From Chiridota heheva (taxonomy: Eukaryota; Echinodermata; Holothuroidea; Apodida; Chiridotidae): 64,000 nt of DNA. The notes under the pieces were generated by a model, which was given only the letters and a program-made list of their open reading frames with translations, did no database searches and had not been told where the DNA came from. Both the position numbers and the translations under genes were made by a program. Below, in pieces: positions 1-12,877 of the stretch. The first letter of the stretch is position 1. Each line of letters begins with the position of its first letter. The stretch spans positions 1,766,001-1,830,000 of the forward strand of contig JAIGNY010002305.1 in assembly GCA_020152595.1 (NCBI GenBank). Direction: 5' to 3'.

Positions 1-470
1 CTATAACGAATGGAAGTAAAAACAATTCCTTATGTGCTGAATTGGTACACCTACTGTAGGCCTAATATTTGCAGTAGGCTAGGCCCTAAGCTACTTAGTG
101 AAAGCCAACTTTGTTTAGCTAAGTACAGGCCAGGCTTCTCTTTTAAATTTTAAGACCTAACGTAATATCTGATATAACTTAAACCTTACAATAGTAACGT
201 TACTGTAACTTAAGTAGCCTAAAAAAGTATCAGTCAGTCAGTGAATTGGGGTTGTTTTAGGCATAAAATTAATGTTAACGCTAGGCTTAACGTTAGGCCT
301 TAACATTTTTGAGCTTAGAACAGTGATATTCGGAAGCTAGTGAATTTGAAATCACAACGCAGTGAAAACAAATCATTTGCCTACTAAAATTATTAAACAA
401 CATTGAAAGTTACATTACATTGATAATTTCTTATGTTTGAAGCCCTCAAATGACTTAAACTTTATAGAGA
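1..470. other. non-coding, no gene seen
   Basis: AT-rich sequence with scattered short words such as TTAGGCC and taacgtta variants. I see no open frame, splice-flanked exon or clear transposon end here. Confidence 0.5.
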
Positions 471-800
471 AAGATGGCCGTTTCACTGTTTCAATTCACG
501 ATCGAGCAGCGCAGACGAGTGGCTTGAGTCGTAACGTGGTTTCACAGCCGAAATTAAAAACGACTGATGTTGATTGAAAGGCTAGACGCGATTACCTAAT
601 CCGCCAAACTTACCTATCCGCCAAACGCAAAATGACGTCATCCGGCGGCAATTTTGTAAACAAACCTAATTTTGGTAGGCAAACAACCAAATCGAACAAC
701 CAGAGAGCGTGACGTCTTTAGTCCTATTTTTCATAGGCCGAAGGCCAAAAGCCGAAACTTCTTTACAACAAAAATCGTGATGCGTTTATGAACGCCACAT
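470..800. promoter_or_regulatory. promoter-like CpG/CRE segment
   Basis: This stretch is richer in GC and CpG than its surroundings. It carries a perfect palindromic CRE (TGACGTCA, 633-640) followed by atccggcggcaa, and a second TGACGTC near 710. This resembles a TATA-less metazoan promoter, but no first exon can be assigned on either strand. The served gene may lie outside the window. Inference only. Confidence 0.25.
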
Positions 801-869
801 TTGTTCCAGAATGGTCAACTATGCGAGGCCGGTGGACAATGCAGCTTGCTTGCGCGACGAGTGACTAAG

Positions 870-987
870 TACGGAAGCCGAAAAGGTTGGCCCGCGGTGC
901 TTTCATCTGGGTCAGTGTTTGCACCGAGGGCCGCGCACACCGCGGGTCAGCGTATGCACCGCTGGCCAACCTTCTCGGCTTTCGGAA
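870..987. repeat. GC-rich inverted repeat
   Basis: Arms of about 30 bp (870-900 and 956-987) are near-perfect reverse complements, with cores ggaagccgaaaaggttgg and ccaaccttctcggctttc. The loop is about 55 bp. A short direct repeat, gggtcag followed by tgcacc, also occurs at about 909-924 and 944-960. The open frames over this stretch (801-1210) have no recognisable domain and probably only reflect its high GC. Confidence 0.55.
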
Positions 988-1099
988 TTACATACCGGCG
1001 CGGCCAGACCGGGCGGAGCAACGGACAAGATACATTAGAGAGCGAGTTTTAAAGAAGAAAAAAAAATTCTATGAAAGTTGCTGTTCTGATATTTCCGTT

Positions 1100-2590
1100 C
1101 AGATTATATGGCGTTGTGGAAACATGAAAGCCAGCCAAGTTTCCTTGAAAGATTTTTTTTTTCTTAGAGGACAGGAACCATTAAGAACAAAAATAAAAAT
1201 CATAAGTTAACGTCGTCCAATCATTCTGTCACTAACTTTAAGCCTACCACTTGCATTGTTCCAGTTCTGCAAGATAATTCAAAATTAGAATGGCATAACT
1301 TTCAGACGTTGGCATGATAATATCACAGAATAGGTCTGTTTGTACTCAGCATACATGGGCTCTGGCGTACAGGCATATAAAGAATTTTAATCGGTTTTTG
1401 GCCAAATCTCAGCATAGCTGGTGACAAATTTTGAGGTAGGCCAAGGCCAAGACTATTAAGAAAATAAGTACTAACGTCTGATACTCAAATTGAAACTAAA
1501 TGGGATATTTCCACAACGGGCAGCGGGCGTAGGTGTAATTTTAATAAGAATGACAACTCTTTGGCATAAGTGGAATAATTCAATTAAAAAATAAACTGTT
1601 ACTGTTAGGGTCACATTTCAAAATCACTAAAGAAAATTCTTGAAAGGTATCTCAATTGAACTATGAAAGGGGAATTAGCAGTCACAAATGTTCTTGCATA
1701 TTTCAGCTAATCCTCATAGGACACGTGGTAACAGTTTGAAGTGACCAAACAATTTTCACTCGTTGGAATCTATGCATTAAATAAGCCAAATTAATCCATT
1801 TTACGTGTATTTCGTTATCAATCCAAGCAATTTTCGAGAACTTACATATATACGCATTGCTTTTTCCCGCAATGCGCGTACTATTCTCGAACAAATACAC
1901 CATGAATTTAGTTAAACATAAAAGGCATTAAATGATACATTTTTATCCAGAAAAATAATGCAAAATAAAATCGAGTACAATTTTAGACACGTATATACAT
2001 TTTTACGAAATCCATTATTCACTTAAATGTATACCGTGTTTCTCAAACCAGGGAGTTGCCATTTAGCTCAAACAGTCAAAGCTTGGACGAACAAGAACAC
2101 CCTTTAAAAAAGGGCTGTCGTGGCCGCATTTAATTTTTTTGTTTGCATAAGCAGTGACGTGTCTAAGGGGGATATTGGGTGTTTTGCCTCCCCCGTCAAC
2201 TCCCAAAATTCTGTCGAAGCCATACAAATTATTAACTGAAATATCAAATTAACCATGTGTGGCATATTTTGCAATTGTATCGACTGAGATATCGTTAATT
2301 TTGGACCAAAAGTAACTGTTTGCACCAAAATTCCTCCCATGTTCGACCAAACATTTTTCATTTTGGCCCCAAAATCTTCAATATTGACTCCAAAACCTGC
2401 ACTTTTGGATAAAAAGCTTCAAGCTTTTATTAAAAATTTAATTTTGGATCAAAATTTTTCAAGGGCCCTATTATACAATATAGAAACAAAAATCTTTGGA
2501 TACGGAGGTGAAGTTCTGATCATCAGGCCAATGCGCGCATGGGAGACATAATACATTTTCAAGCAATACAATTTCAAAATAGGCCTTTAA
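1100..2590. other. no gene seen
   Basis: AT-rich sequence without splice-flanked coding potential. Short open frames on both strands show no recognisable motifs. Confidence 0.45.
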
Positions 2591-2599
2591 TTTTTTGCC

Positions 2600-2890
2600 C
2601 ATGCTAAATGGGAAAAATCATGGGAATTTTTAGGGATTTATCCTTGAATTTACAGGAATTTGTATTCATTTTTAGGAAACTTTCTTCATTTTCAGGAAAT
2701 ATTCTTTATTTTCAGAATATGTTTCTTTAATTTCTGCGAAATTTTTATGAATTTTAAGGAAATCTCTGTCAATTTTCGGGAAATCTCTTTCATTTTTCGA
2801 GAAATTTCTGCATGTTCGTGAATCTTCTTCATTTTTCAGGGGATTTTTCTTTTTTTCAGGAAAGCGCTGTCAATTTCGAGAATTTTACAG
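2600..2890. repeat. degenerate short tandem repeat
   Basis: A diverged series of units built around ttcatttttcaggaaatt recurs about every 25-30 bp (2660-2880). Many copies carry point changes and length differences. It is an old, decayed minisatellite-like tract. Confidence 0.5.
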
Positions 2891-3025
2891 GAACTGTTGC
2901 CAAAATTTCAATTTTATGTTAATAATTTCACAATTTGTCATCCAAATAAAGCATGCATGCAACTAGTGAGATAACATTTCCCTCTGTCTGTCTGTATGCC
3001 CTACGCACTACATGCAATACAGAGT

Positions 3026-3146
3026 ATTTGCAGTCATGTAATGGCTATAGCGTATACTACGGTCAGATGTTTATCTGACTAGCATGCAGCTAGTCCGATA
3101 AACATCTGACCGAAGTATACGATATAGCCATTACATGACTGCGAAT
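3026..3146. repeat. long near-perfect hairpin (fold-back)
   Basis: Two 58-bp arms (3026-3083 and 3089-3146) are reverse complements with about five mismatches around a 5-nt loop (atgca). The arms read cagtcatgtaatggctata on the left and tatagccattacatgactg on the right. It could be a tiny fold-back transposon or a hairpin RNA precursor. The very long, nearly perfect stem favours the transposon reading. Confidence 0.8.
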
Positions 3147-3149
3147 GCT

Positions 3150-5640
3150 GGGTCAGACATCATCCTATGCATATAAAGGTGGAAACCGCTACATTGACTC
3201 ATCACATTGACTCATCATAGTCGCGTAGCAGAATATTTGCGACGCACTCCTGTTTTGCGAACATTTTCCACGAAATTTGTACTTTTTTACCGCATTTATT
3301 TTAAGCTGCAAAAGTTAAGCTACATAACTTAAAAAAGCTTCTAGAATGTAACTCTTAAAAGCTTGGGCACATAAAAATACATTCAATAACTATGAACTAA
3401 AACCCGTAAAAAGAAGAAACTTTTACCTACCTCGGTTGCTACCTTCTTACAATCGTGTGCGCCGAAGTGAATGTACTTAATTATACCAAATTCTATCGCA
3501 CATCAGCCATGCCAGCGTAGCGTAATTTTTAAACGCGGGCAAAAAAAAAAAAAAAAAAAAAAACATGCGTCTAAAACAAGTGAACGCTTCCACTGACTTT
3601 ACTAATTGAAGATAGCATTAGTAAACATGGCATATAGGAAATATCCAAGACATCTAATTAATTAAATAAATGAAAAGTATACATTCATGTGTTTTTTGTT
3701 TTTTGTTTTTTGCCAAATGCTTCTTAAGCAACTGGAGGTGGCAATCAAAATAATGAATGGAGAGGATACTTTCATAAACTGTTTGGCAACCGGAAGCGTC
3801 AAAAATTTACCTGAAGCCAATCAAATTTACCACAAGTTTAGGCCTACTGCCATACATTATCAATTAAAATTGTAGTGAAAATTATTATGAGGTGTACTGA
3901 AAACTAATTCAAGATGCACAATAAAGAAGTTTCCCATATACTTTAATGTTGTTCCCAAACATGAGTTTCATTCTGGTACGACTGCATGCGAAATAGGCAA
4001 GGAGCGAGTCAAGAAGAGGGCAACATGGTTGTAAAACTTCGGGTATGCATGCATCTGAAAGTGAAAAAGCACAAATGATGAGAAAGAACAGTTTTAAAAC
4101 AGCCATTTCAAAGCATAAAAAGAGTTTTGAGCATCACAACCGTTACTTTATAGCAAGGGTCGAAAATAACGCCTAAAATAAATATCACAAAGAACACTTT
4201 TTAACCTGTTGTTCTTGTGAAATGGAGGGCCCAAATCTTGCCTCCATTGTCTCCGTGAGCAGAATGATAGGGGTTGCCGTCGTTACCCCGTAGTTCAGGT
4301 GTTCTTGGTTTCATTGCCCGTCTACGTCTCATACGGCAGGCTTTGATATGTTGATCGTTTTTTTATTTTTCATTTAAATTGTAGCCTTATACTTATATAG
4401 ATAGATGTAGACAGAAAAAGTATTCTAAATTGTCCCGATTTATTTTTTGTTGGACAAATGTCTAACACCTACTGCGCTCGAAGTCTATGGTTATACCCCT
4501 GCGTGTACGATGAGCAGAGGACATAATTAATCCAGAACAGAATTACAACGTACGAATTGCAGGTATTTATAACACTTTAAATGGAACTAAGGCTCATTTT
4601 TCCTGTTGCAGATCCTCATTAAAGATATTAAATAAAGAAAGTGCCCGCACTAGATTTGCTACCCTCATTGGCTTGAATTCCTTCCACCTCCCCTGGGATT
4701 AGTTGAAAGCGCAATTTCTCCTCCCCACCGCGACTAAAATTGATTCAATTTCAATCGGCCTGAAAAATGCTGATAGCTCTATTCTTTTACTATTACATTT
4801 GCAATCACGAAAGTTAGAAAATCAGAATATAATTTCTTTGGACGAAGCCAGGCCCGTATACGTCGAGATACGAGAAATGGATGCACTTGAAAGTTGATCC
4901 GATGAGATCAAACGTTGTCAACCAATGTTTATGCTACATCCAGAATGTTCCAAATTTGTCTTTGTGTTGACCTATTCATGTACACTTTGGAAAAACTAAA
5001 TATGAAATTAATTTGATTTCCTTCAAACTCAATTCACCATGCAGAACTTCATTATTGAGTGCCCAAAATACTTTCCCCCAATAAAAGATAATAACAACGG
5101 AAATGGACCATGTTTTGTCCTCGCTCCAAACGCCACTGCATTTGTAAACGGTTCATAACAGAATTTGGTTGATGGTTTCCCGTCCTTTCTCCCCCCTCCC
5201 CCTTCTCTCCTCTCGTGATCGATGGGCCCCCTTTAGCTATTTCATTACTGTCCATGATTAGTTTGGTTGTGATTTTTCTATCAACACGCTCAATGAAATG
5301 CTAGGTGTCCTGTCCCCTCCTGTTTGAATCCCGTCTGTCTTTTGTTAGTTTCGTTAATTGGAATCTTTGCGTCAGTGTTGATGAAACGTGATATCTTTGA
5401 ACATGCGCTCTTAGTGGCCCATCGGGCGGAAGGTCATAATTCACACACAAAAAAAGGGTTTTGTTATTAACACAGCAGGCCCGTGACCGAGGTTGGCTTT
5501 GGTTGATAAAGTGCCCTTTTGAAATCTAAAAGAATAATAAGCATCTAGAATTTCAATGTTTGTTATCCTGTCAAACAAAAACGACCACTTATTTCAATTT
5601 CCTTGCTACAGGACCCCTGATTCAGCGTAAATATTGTATA
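3150..5640. other. no gene seen
   Basis: AT-rich sequence including an A-run at about 3541-3563. No exon is supported. Short open frames at 3687, 4703 and 5052 lack recognisable motifs. Confidence 0.45.
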
Positions 5641-5644
5641 AGAA

Positions 5645-5982
<338 letters not shown>

Positions 5983-6002
5983 ACCTTACAAAAAATTTCA
6001 CA

Positions 6003-6216
6003 CCTATTTCATATATGAAATGCACGTGGGAAACGTGTATTTCATATTTGAAATATGTATGATTTTGGGAATTTCACATGTATTTCAAATGTGAATTTTA
6101 TTCCACAGGTGAAACTCATTTTTTCATATATGAAATGCTTTTGTTTCATATGTGAGATATATTTTATATATGAATTTAGCATTTCATATATAAAATTGGG
6201 CATTTGGGCATATATG
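6003..6216. repeat. cluster of TTTCATATATGAAA palindromes
   Basis: About ten imperfect palindromes of the form atttcatatatgaaat (variants catatttgaaat, cacatgtatttcaaatgtg, catatgtgagat) occur at irregular 15-30 bp spacing directly after the TTA array. No constant unit length is seen, so this is a palindrome cluster rather than a simple satellite. Confidence 0.75.
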
Positions 6217-6229
6217 AAATACGTGGGTA

Positions 6230-7490
6230 TGCGGAGCATTTCCAGGCATATATTTGAACAGCTTTTATACTTTTTTCGCTCATTGTTCTCATAACTGTTG
6301 TAATCAATGTACATTATAGTTTTTAGAGCTTTGTATATGCATTAAAGATTTGTTTTTGTTTTTGCAAGACTAGCTGAACTCACTCTTCGTAATATAATGT
6401 ACACAACCTATATTTTTCTTTTGTTGTAATTTTTCAGTTTTATTCCCCTCGAACGGCTCACCCAAATCTTGCGTGACCACTTTGACAACATCTTATTTCC
6501 TAAAATTATTAGTGTGTAGGGGAAAACTTAATTTTTTGTAGGGGAAAACTGAATTTTGTAGGTGAAAATGCGCCGAATAATGTAGAGGATTGTAGGGAAA
6601 TGCGCATGCGTGGTAGGAGACACAGAAAATTAAGGGATATGTAGCGTCGCTTTGTTGAGTTTTTGGTAAAAATATTCATCAGCAGGTGTACCAGTAAAAC
6701 GTACAATGTCCGATCGTCCGTAAAAATCGATATAAACTTCAAATAATTGTTATTTTTCTTTGCACAATCAACTAACGAAGCATCTAATTAGTGAAAATGG
6801 AGTTTAGCTAACAATTTGTAATCGTAAATATTTTGTCGGGCCGACTTTGCATACCACATGCAGACACACATGATGGCATACGTAGTTATTGTTCGCCGTG
6901 ACGCGCAAAGCTTTGTTTTCACTCCAGTAAATACAGTTTTCTTGACGTTGCACCAAGCAATTCTGTTCAGAAGAAGACAAAAAGCAAATGGAAGAAAGAA
7001 GTTAAAAAAGAAAATTGCTGATGAAATAGAGGAAATGCATCAAAGAAAGAAAACTAACAAACTCAGATTTCAGAAAGACAGAAATATATTGCAGAGTTGA
7101 AAACAATAATAATAAGTATAATCAAATTTAGACTGAATATGACTAAACTTAAAGCCAATTACAAGAACAGCTACCCTTATATAAATTGTGAATTTTGTGA
7201 CCATGAAGATACTACTGAACATCTTATTAGACTTTATTGGAATGGATATGATCAAAACAAACCTTTGTAATACGGACAATATGGAAAACCTAAGGGGAAA
7301 AAGCCTGGTACGCTAAAGAAAGTAAATGAAATAAAAAATGTAGCTAACAATGAACACATGAGCTTCCCCGATCTCCGTACTTTAAACCAATGTATAGTAT
7401 ATTTACTATACTAAATTCTTCGAATTTATTCTTTATCGACCGTGCCTGGTTTTTTCAGGGAGCTGTAAACAGCCCCCTGGTTTTTACATC
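6230..7490. other. no gene seen
   Basis: AT-rich. At 6520-6610 a short motif, gtaggggaaaact, is repeated. A Lys-rich open frame at 6858-7100 has no recognisable domain. Confidence 0.4.
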
Positions 7491-7499
7491 AGAGTGGAC

Positions 7500-7690
7500 T
7501 CCGTGATGAACCACATGAACCACAACTGGCAGAAGTGATGACGTCACGCTCTCCGGTCTGATTTCTGTTGCAGAACTGATCTGGTTCAGCGGGCTGACCA
7601 ATCGCTGCCAGAAATTGCGGAAAGAAAGCAGTAGTTGCGGTTTAAGCACGAAGGGATTTATCGTAATGGCTTCTCTTAAATTATCTCTGT
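7500..7690. promoter_or_regulatory. promoter-like CRE/CCAAT segment
   Basis: A segment of higher GC contains tgatgacgtcacgctc (CRE core TGACGTCA, about 7538-7547) and gaccaatcg (CCAAT box, about 7598). It could be the start of a transcript that includes the open frame at 7850, or a distant 5' exon of the SR gene. No TATA box or splice donor is convincing. Inference. Confidence 0.3.
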
Positions 7691-7849
7691 TGTTTTTAAA
7701 TTTAAAGTTAGGCTAACGTTAGTGTGACTATAATTTTTTGAGAAACTGACCGAGACGTTTACTTGTTTCTAGTGTTATATAGCCTAACATAATAGGGGCT
7801 TAAGCCTAGTTAAATTAGTGTATGACTTGAAATTTGAATGATTATCACA

Positions 7850-8208
7850 GGCCTACTGACAGTGATACTACATATTTTCATAATGCGAACATTTTACCCA
7901 GTTTGCTTCTCGAGGAGAAATATTTTGAAAAGTTGGAGCACAATTTTATGCCAATTATTGGCACACAAATTGAAAGGTTTTTAAATTATGACAGTACCAG
8001 TACCAGTCTGGAGAGTTTGCCTTGCAAGTTGCAGTGGTATGCACAAGATTTGGCACGCACAGCCTGCTCCTCGGTTTGGCACCTGGCCCACGCACATCTT
8101 GCTGCCATAGATCTGGTAGTGCATGTGAAGCAAATTGGCCTACTAAACTATATCATGCAAAGCCCGCATGGTTACCTGACGAACTTTCAACTGCACAAAT
8201 TTCTGTGA
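7850..8208 (+). CDS. unrecognised open frame, possible exon
   Basis: An acceptor-like sequence, gattatcacag, precedes about 118 open codons (from PTDSDTTYFHNANILP to NFQLHKFL, then TGA). Composition is more GC-rich and coding-like than the surroundings, mainly after 8020. I recognise no domain. A second overlapping frame (8022-8240) is also open, so the frame is uncertain. It could be an exon of an unknown gene, a decayed gene, or chance. Confidence 0.25.
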
Positions 8209-8328
8209 AATTTAGCAGTCCTGGGCCGAGCATCGGCTAGAAATCAAGGGTCACTTGCCCGCACAAAATGAAAACATTCTATTCTGGGGACAGTATTGTA
8301 TTTTATTTTTAGATGCACGTTTCCTAAT

Positions 8329-8388
8329 GCACTTCGAGTCACGATTTCATATATCAATGACTCACCTTGACTGACAGTGACAAGTGCA
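8329..8388. mobile_element. fragment of the TGCACTTGTCA inverted-repeat element
   Basis: The segment catatatcaatgactcacc to gacaagtgcat matches the right ends of the elements at 13840-14176 and 34245-34572. It is a truncated copy. Confidence 0.6.
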
Positions 8389-8819
8389 TAATTTTGCTTA
8401 GGACACAATTTCGTCTTGAAAACCCATCTTCTGCGCACATGCAAACTGGCATTTTAGGCCTAGGCTTTGCCAGAACTTTAGAAGGGAATAGAACTTAAAT
8501 GAAAACGTTAATTTACTAATGCAAGGTAAAATTCGCCTTCAAATTCTAGTCTATACAATATCAAATTTACAGCTTGAAGATATTTTCCTTATTCAAAAAA
8601 AAAAAAAAAAAAATGCAACCAGCATACATATGATAGGATGAATTTTGGATGAAAGGCTTGCTGCATGAAGGTCCATATTGTAGTAAATCTGAGCTCTATT
8701 TTTGTCACTGTCGTAATGAAAGCGGAATGCTCACTTGCACCAATGCTTATCAAGTCTGTCTTTGAAAGTAATGCGGTTATTAGCATCCTTGCAACACTGA
8801 TCTTTCCATGAAGCATATT

Positions 8820-9125
8820 TTTTTAACCTGACTCACTCTCCTCAATCTCAGACTTATTCGAAAACAATTCTTCCTCAAACATCATCAGCTTCCTCCGCAA
8901 CAACAACCTCTTCCACCACATATTATCTCCCCCCCCCTCCCTTTCTACACCTAACCTTACACACCCTTTTTTTCACCTAAATTTTTCTCCCACATTCAGC
9001 CTTTCCCCTTACCTCCTTTACAAACCTTCCATCTCCTGACTATCCTAACTCTTACATTATTATTTATTAACACCCTCTTCGCACATTTGACTCTGACTGT
9101 CGCGGTGCTGTTAGCATCCATCACA
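8820..9125 (+). mobile_element. 3' end of a decayed non-LTR retrotransposon
   Basis: The sequence from ctcctcaatctcagacttat to ctgactgtcgcggtgctgtt matches, with divergence, the reverse complement of 40020-40340. That region is the end of an RNase H-bearing LINE. Shared features are the ccacatattatct and cacctaaccttacacaccct blocks and the final tgactctgactgtcgc. Only the extreme 3' part remains. Confidence 0.6.
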
Positions 9126-9129
9126 ACAA

Positions 9130-10255
9130 CTGGTAGAGAGTTCCAAAGTTTACAAACACGGATTGAAAAGAATTTGTGACAAACACCTGTGCGACAAATA
9201 TAAATGTAGAATCTTTTTGGATTTTGAGGGTCTAGTTACAATATTATGCCTGAAAACAAAAAAATTAGTCACAGCTGGTACGCCAGAGTTTGTTTTGTTT
9301 TGTGATTCTGGGATGCAGATCAGGCAAAAAGGTAATCCATCGCTGTTCATACCGACACACTGCGATTCATTTTTGCATTTAATGTAAGGTAGCTGAGCCG
9401 AGCGCTCATTGGTTTTAGTGTGCGTGTACTTATCATGTTCTTGCATATAGGGGACAATATGGTAGTCTCCGTGGGGGTAGGGGGGGGGTCACTCGCGAAA
9501 CGTAACGCTAGGCTCAATGAGAAATCTCATCGCACCTGGAAATTATCTCACAACTACAAAAGGACATACCCTCTACAGTTGATATTTTCCTTCTTTGTTA
9601 TTCAAGGATTCATTTATTACTTTCCGTCAGGAAAAAATCTTAACCCAGATAGATGGGAATCAAATGGAAAACAAGTGGGTGACTGCAGGAGTTGTCGGCC
9701 ATCTTTCCATGAAAAATATATGAATATTCATGAGATTACATGAAGGTTGATTCGTCATGTTCATTATTCTAATGTAAAAAAATGATCGTACAATCTGAAC
9801 TGCAGATTAAACGACCGAAATTATTCTATAAACTCGGAAGTTCTTCTGATGAACCAACTAGAATTCATAAAGAGCACATCGAAACATGAAAACTGCTCTT
9901 TCGTTTAAATGATTTTCAATGGCTTTGTGTCAGTTTTCTTGATAAATAGTGATAGTAATTATATTTTCATTATACATATAAAGGAATTAGGTTTAAAAGT
10001 GGATTTCGTAGAACATTTGCAAAAATGTGGTTTCCGATATGTGGTTCTCCATTGATTTTACACGCGATAACTTTGCGTGCCCCCCCCCCCCACCCCTACT
10101 GACTACTGTATTGTGGCCTACAGTATATGTACAGTAGTGTACGAACTATGTAGTCGGTTTTACTTGTGTATCTGAGTTGCGCTGCAGATCTGTGGTCATT
10201 TCAAATGTTAGCAATAGGGGCCTACTTATTTACACCATGAAAATCCAACTTTTTG
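9130..10255. other. no gene seen
   Basis: No exon is supported. It contains G- and C-runs (about 9478-9487 and 10080-10091). Open frames at 9150-9743 show no motifs. Confidence 0.4.
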
Positions 10256-10257
10256 GT

Positions 10258-11255
10258 TCTCTTGCGATAGCATCAGAACCATCAACCCATACTGTTATGA
10301 TGGCGTGTGCATGTACAGTGTGTATGTGTTTGTGTGACTGCCAGCTCGTTAACGTGATATCTCAAGAACGGTAAACTGGATTCATGTCATATGTGGTACA
10401 CAGATAGCCCATGAACCGTAGATGTGCCCTTTTGTTTTTAATGGTGGTGTCATGCATATTAATGAGTAGGGCGGGCTTAATGTAAACATCTTGAAATGTT
10501 CATATTTTAACAACCGTTGTCAAGAATATGCTTTGTTTCATATTTGGTGTAATTTTAATGTTAGGTGGTGTGTACATTTTCATGATAGATGAAAAATGTT
10601 GAATTTCATAAATATACGAAGTGGGCAGGGCTTAATATGATTTTGCTGAAAAGAGCTTGTTAACACAGTAAATCAAGAATGGTAATCTTGATTCATGTCA
10701 TATTTGGTACACGGAAAGCCCATGGTCTGTAGATGTGCCCTATTGTTTTTGGTGGTGATATCATGCATACTGTAAGTGGCTGGGGCTTAAAGTTAAAATT
10801 AAAAAAAAGTGATAAATGAGCAACTGTACTTGCGTTTGGCATTATATTGGGCATAATGTGTACATGCTTATGTTATCAGCAGATGTTATTAACATGCATG
10901 GTGGGTGTGGCTGTGAAAGTGCTAAATAATGTAAACACCATAGTGTATCTCATAAACAATATATTAGATTTATATCAGGTGTACAGCTGGGTCATGGTCT
11001 GTACATATGTTCTAATGTTGTGGTAGTGATATCATGAATATTCATGAATAGGTGGAGCTTACTGACAAATTCTTGAAATAAAATGAATGAGCAACCATTT
11101 TTGTATCATACTTGCTATGATAATGTTAATTATTGTGCAAATGCTAATGTTGTCAACATTTTTATTGATCTGCATGGCTTATGAATAAATATTATGGAAC
11201 ATATTTCATAATATGCAATGACATGACAATTAATATCAATATTGCAAATCAATCA
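10258..11255 (+). repeat. ~290-bp repeat units, family shared with 58570-59105
   Basis: Three diverged units start at about 10345, 10655 and 10930. Each carries in order a 'ctcaagaa' block, 'gattcatgtcatat.tggtac', 'agcccatgg.c.gtagatgtg', 'tcatgcatat' and a GGGCxTAA block. The reverse complement of the same units, with the same outer edge (gcgatagcatcagaacc), is at 58570-59105. This is a dispersed mobile repeat with internal tandem structure. No coding capacity is seen. Confidence 0.75.
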
Positions 11256-11259
11256 GTTT

Positions 11260-12553
11260 GTGAAAAAAAGCATTAGAACCACAAAACCTTTTGGTTCTGG
11301 TTTTAAGATGAGTTTCTTTTTTCCTTGAATTGGATTCACGGCACTGGAAGGAAACCTAATTTTCAGATTGTTTTACACCACGCTAGTACAGTAAACTATT
11401 TTTCATTAGCTTCATCACTCCACAAAGTTTGCTGATTTTAGGTAAATTGAATCACCCATTAAAGAAAAAAAAAAATGCAGGCTGAAGCAAAAGTCACTGT
11501 CATTTAACGCGTGCTCAAAAATAATTGCCCTAAAATTTAGGGCAACTAAAATTTCAGTATCATAAAAAACACCAACATGCATGAAAATTTCATATACTTT
11601 TACTTCAATATGTTTTGTACAATCTTACATGGCTATCGAAATATAATTTGCTTGAGATCATGTCAAAACATTTTAAACAAAATAAAATTGTGACCCATTT
11701 TGTTTATACATACGTTAAAATGGTAACACACAGTGTCACGCACGTAATTGTATCTTTACGAACGTGCTCGATCGATCGGGTGGGCACATCTTAAATGATT
11801 GATAGTTTTTGTTAGCGTACAGTGTAAAGACGCTACAATGAGCATGGATTGCACATGTATGTCTCTTTTGTCTGGTACGCAAGCTTGAAAAAAAGGCAAA
11901 AAAAACTGAGGTATAAGAATGTACAAATTTTGCGCAACACAAAGATTATATAGGGAAATCAGAGTTATTCAAAAAAACTTTTCTGAGATTTTGAGAAATT
12001 TGTACAGAAAAATCAACAGAGATTTCCCCGCCAGGTTAAAAAAACGAATTTCACTTGTAAGATACGCCAATAATGGTGTGAATGGAAACCCACTACGCCG
12101 AAGATCTTTGGCATAAGATACTTATTTTCCAGACTGGGAGCCCCCTGGATTTCCCACCCCTGAAGCCCCCTTCCATATAGATTTTTCACCTCCGGAACCC
12201 CTATTCAACGATTATTCATTCAGTGATTTAAGTTTAAATTTCAGTTACCAAAAAATGGGCAATTGGCAAAATAAGTGATAAAACTTAAAATGTCATTTCT
12301 TAAACATTGTTTTCCACCCCCAATATTTTGGACATGGAAAACACTGTTTTGTGGAGGCAGAAAATTAGGTGCAGAAATTAACGGGTACCTTACGGTTAAT
12401 CTAACATGATTATTAGTTTTTTGCACTGAATTCTCAATCGTTTCATATTACTATTAGAAATATGTCATGAACTAGACAGAAAAATACCTAGTAATGAATC
12501 CTGAATGTAAGGCTTAATAGCCTGAGATTCCAGACAAATACCACTTGTATCAG

Positions 12554-12555
<2 letters not shown>
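11260..12555. other. no gene seen
   Basis: AT-rich intergenic or 5' intronic sequence. Short open frames at 11736-12426 have no recognisable motifs. Confidence 0.4.
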
Positions 12556-12558
<3 letters not shown>

Positions 12559-12592
<34 letters not shown>

Positions 12593-12617
12593 TACAGTAT
12601 ATATTATAATATATCAA

Positions 12618-12697
<80 letters not shown>

Positions 12698-12716
12698 TAG
12701 ATAGATATATAAATTG

Positions 12717-12811
<95 letters not shown>

Positions 12812-12833
12812 CACATATATATATATATATATA
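12559..12833. repeat. (AT)n microsatellite
   Basis: About 275 bp of alternating AT, with short interruptions (atagatagatag near 12694; aatatat breaks). It ends about 45 bp upstream of the acceptor of the SR-gene start exon. The Ile-Tyr frames across it are artefacts. Confidence 0.97.
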
Positions 12834-12877
12834 TGTTTGATTATTTTGAGAGTAAATCTTTTTCCTTTTTATTAAAG

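Noticed and set aside
12614-12816. Ile-Tyr repeat frames
   Set aside because: Products of the AT microsatellite.
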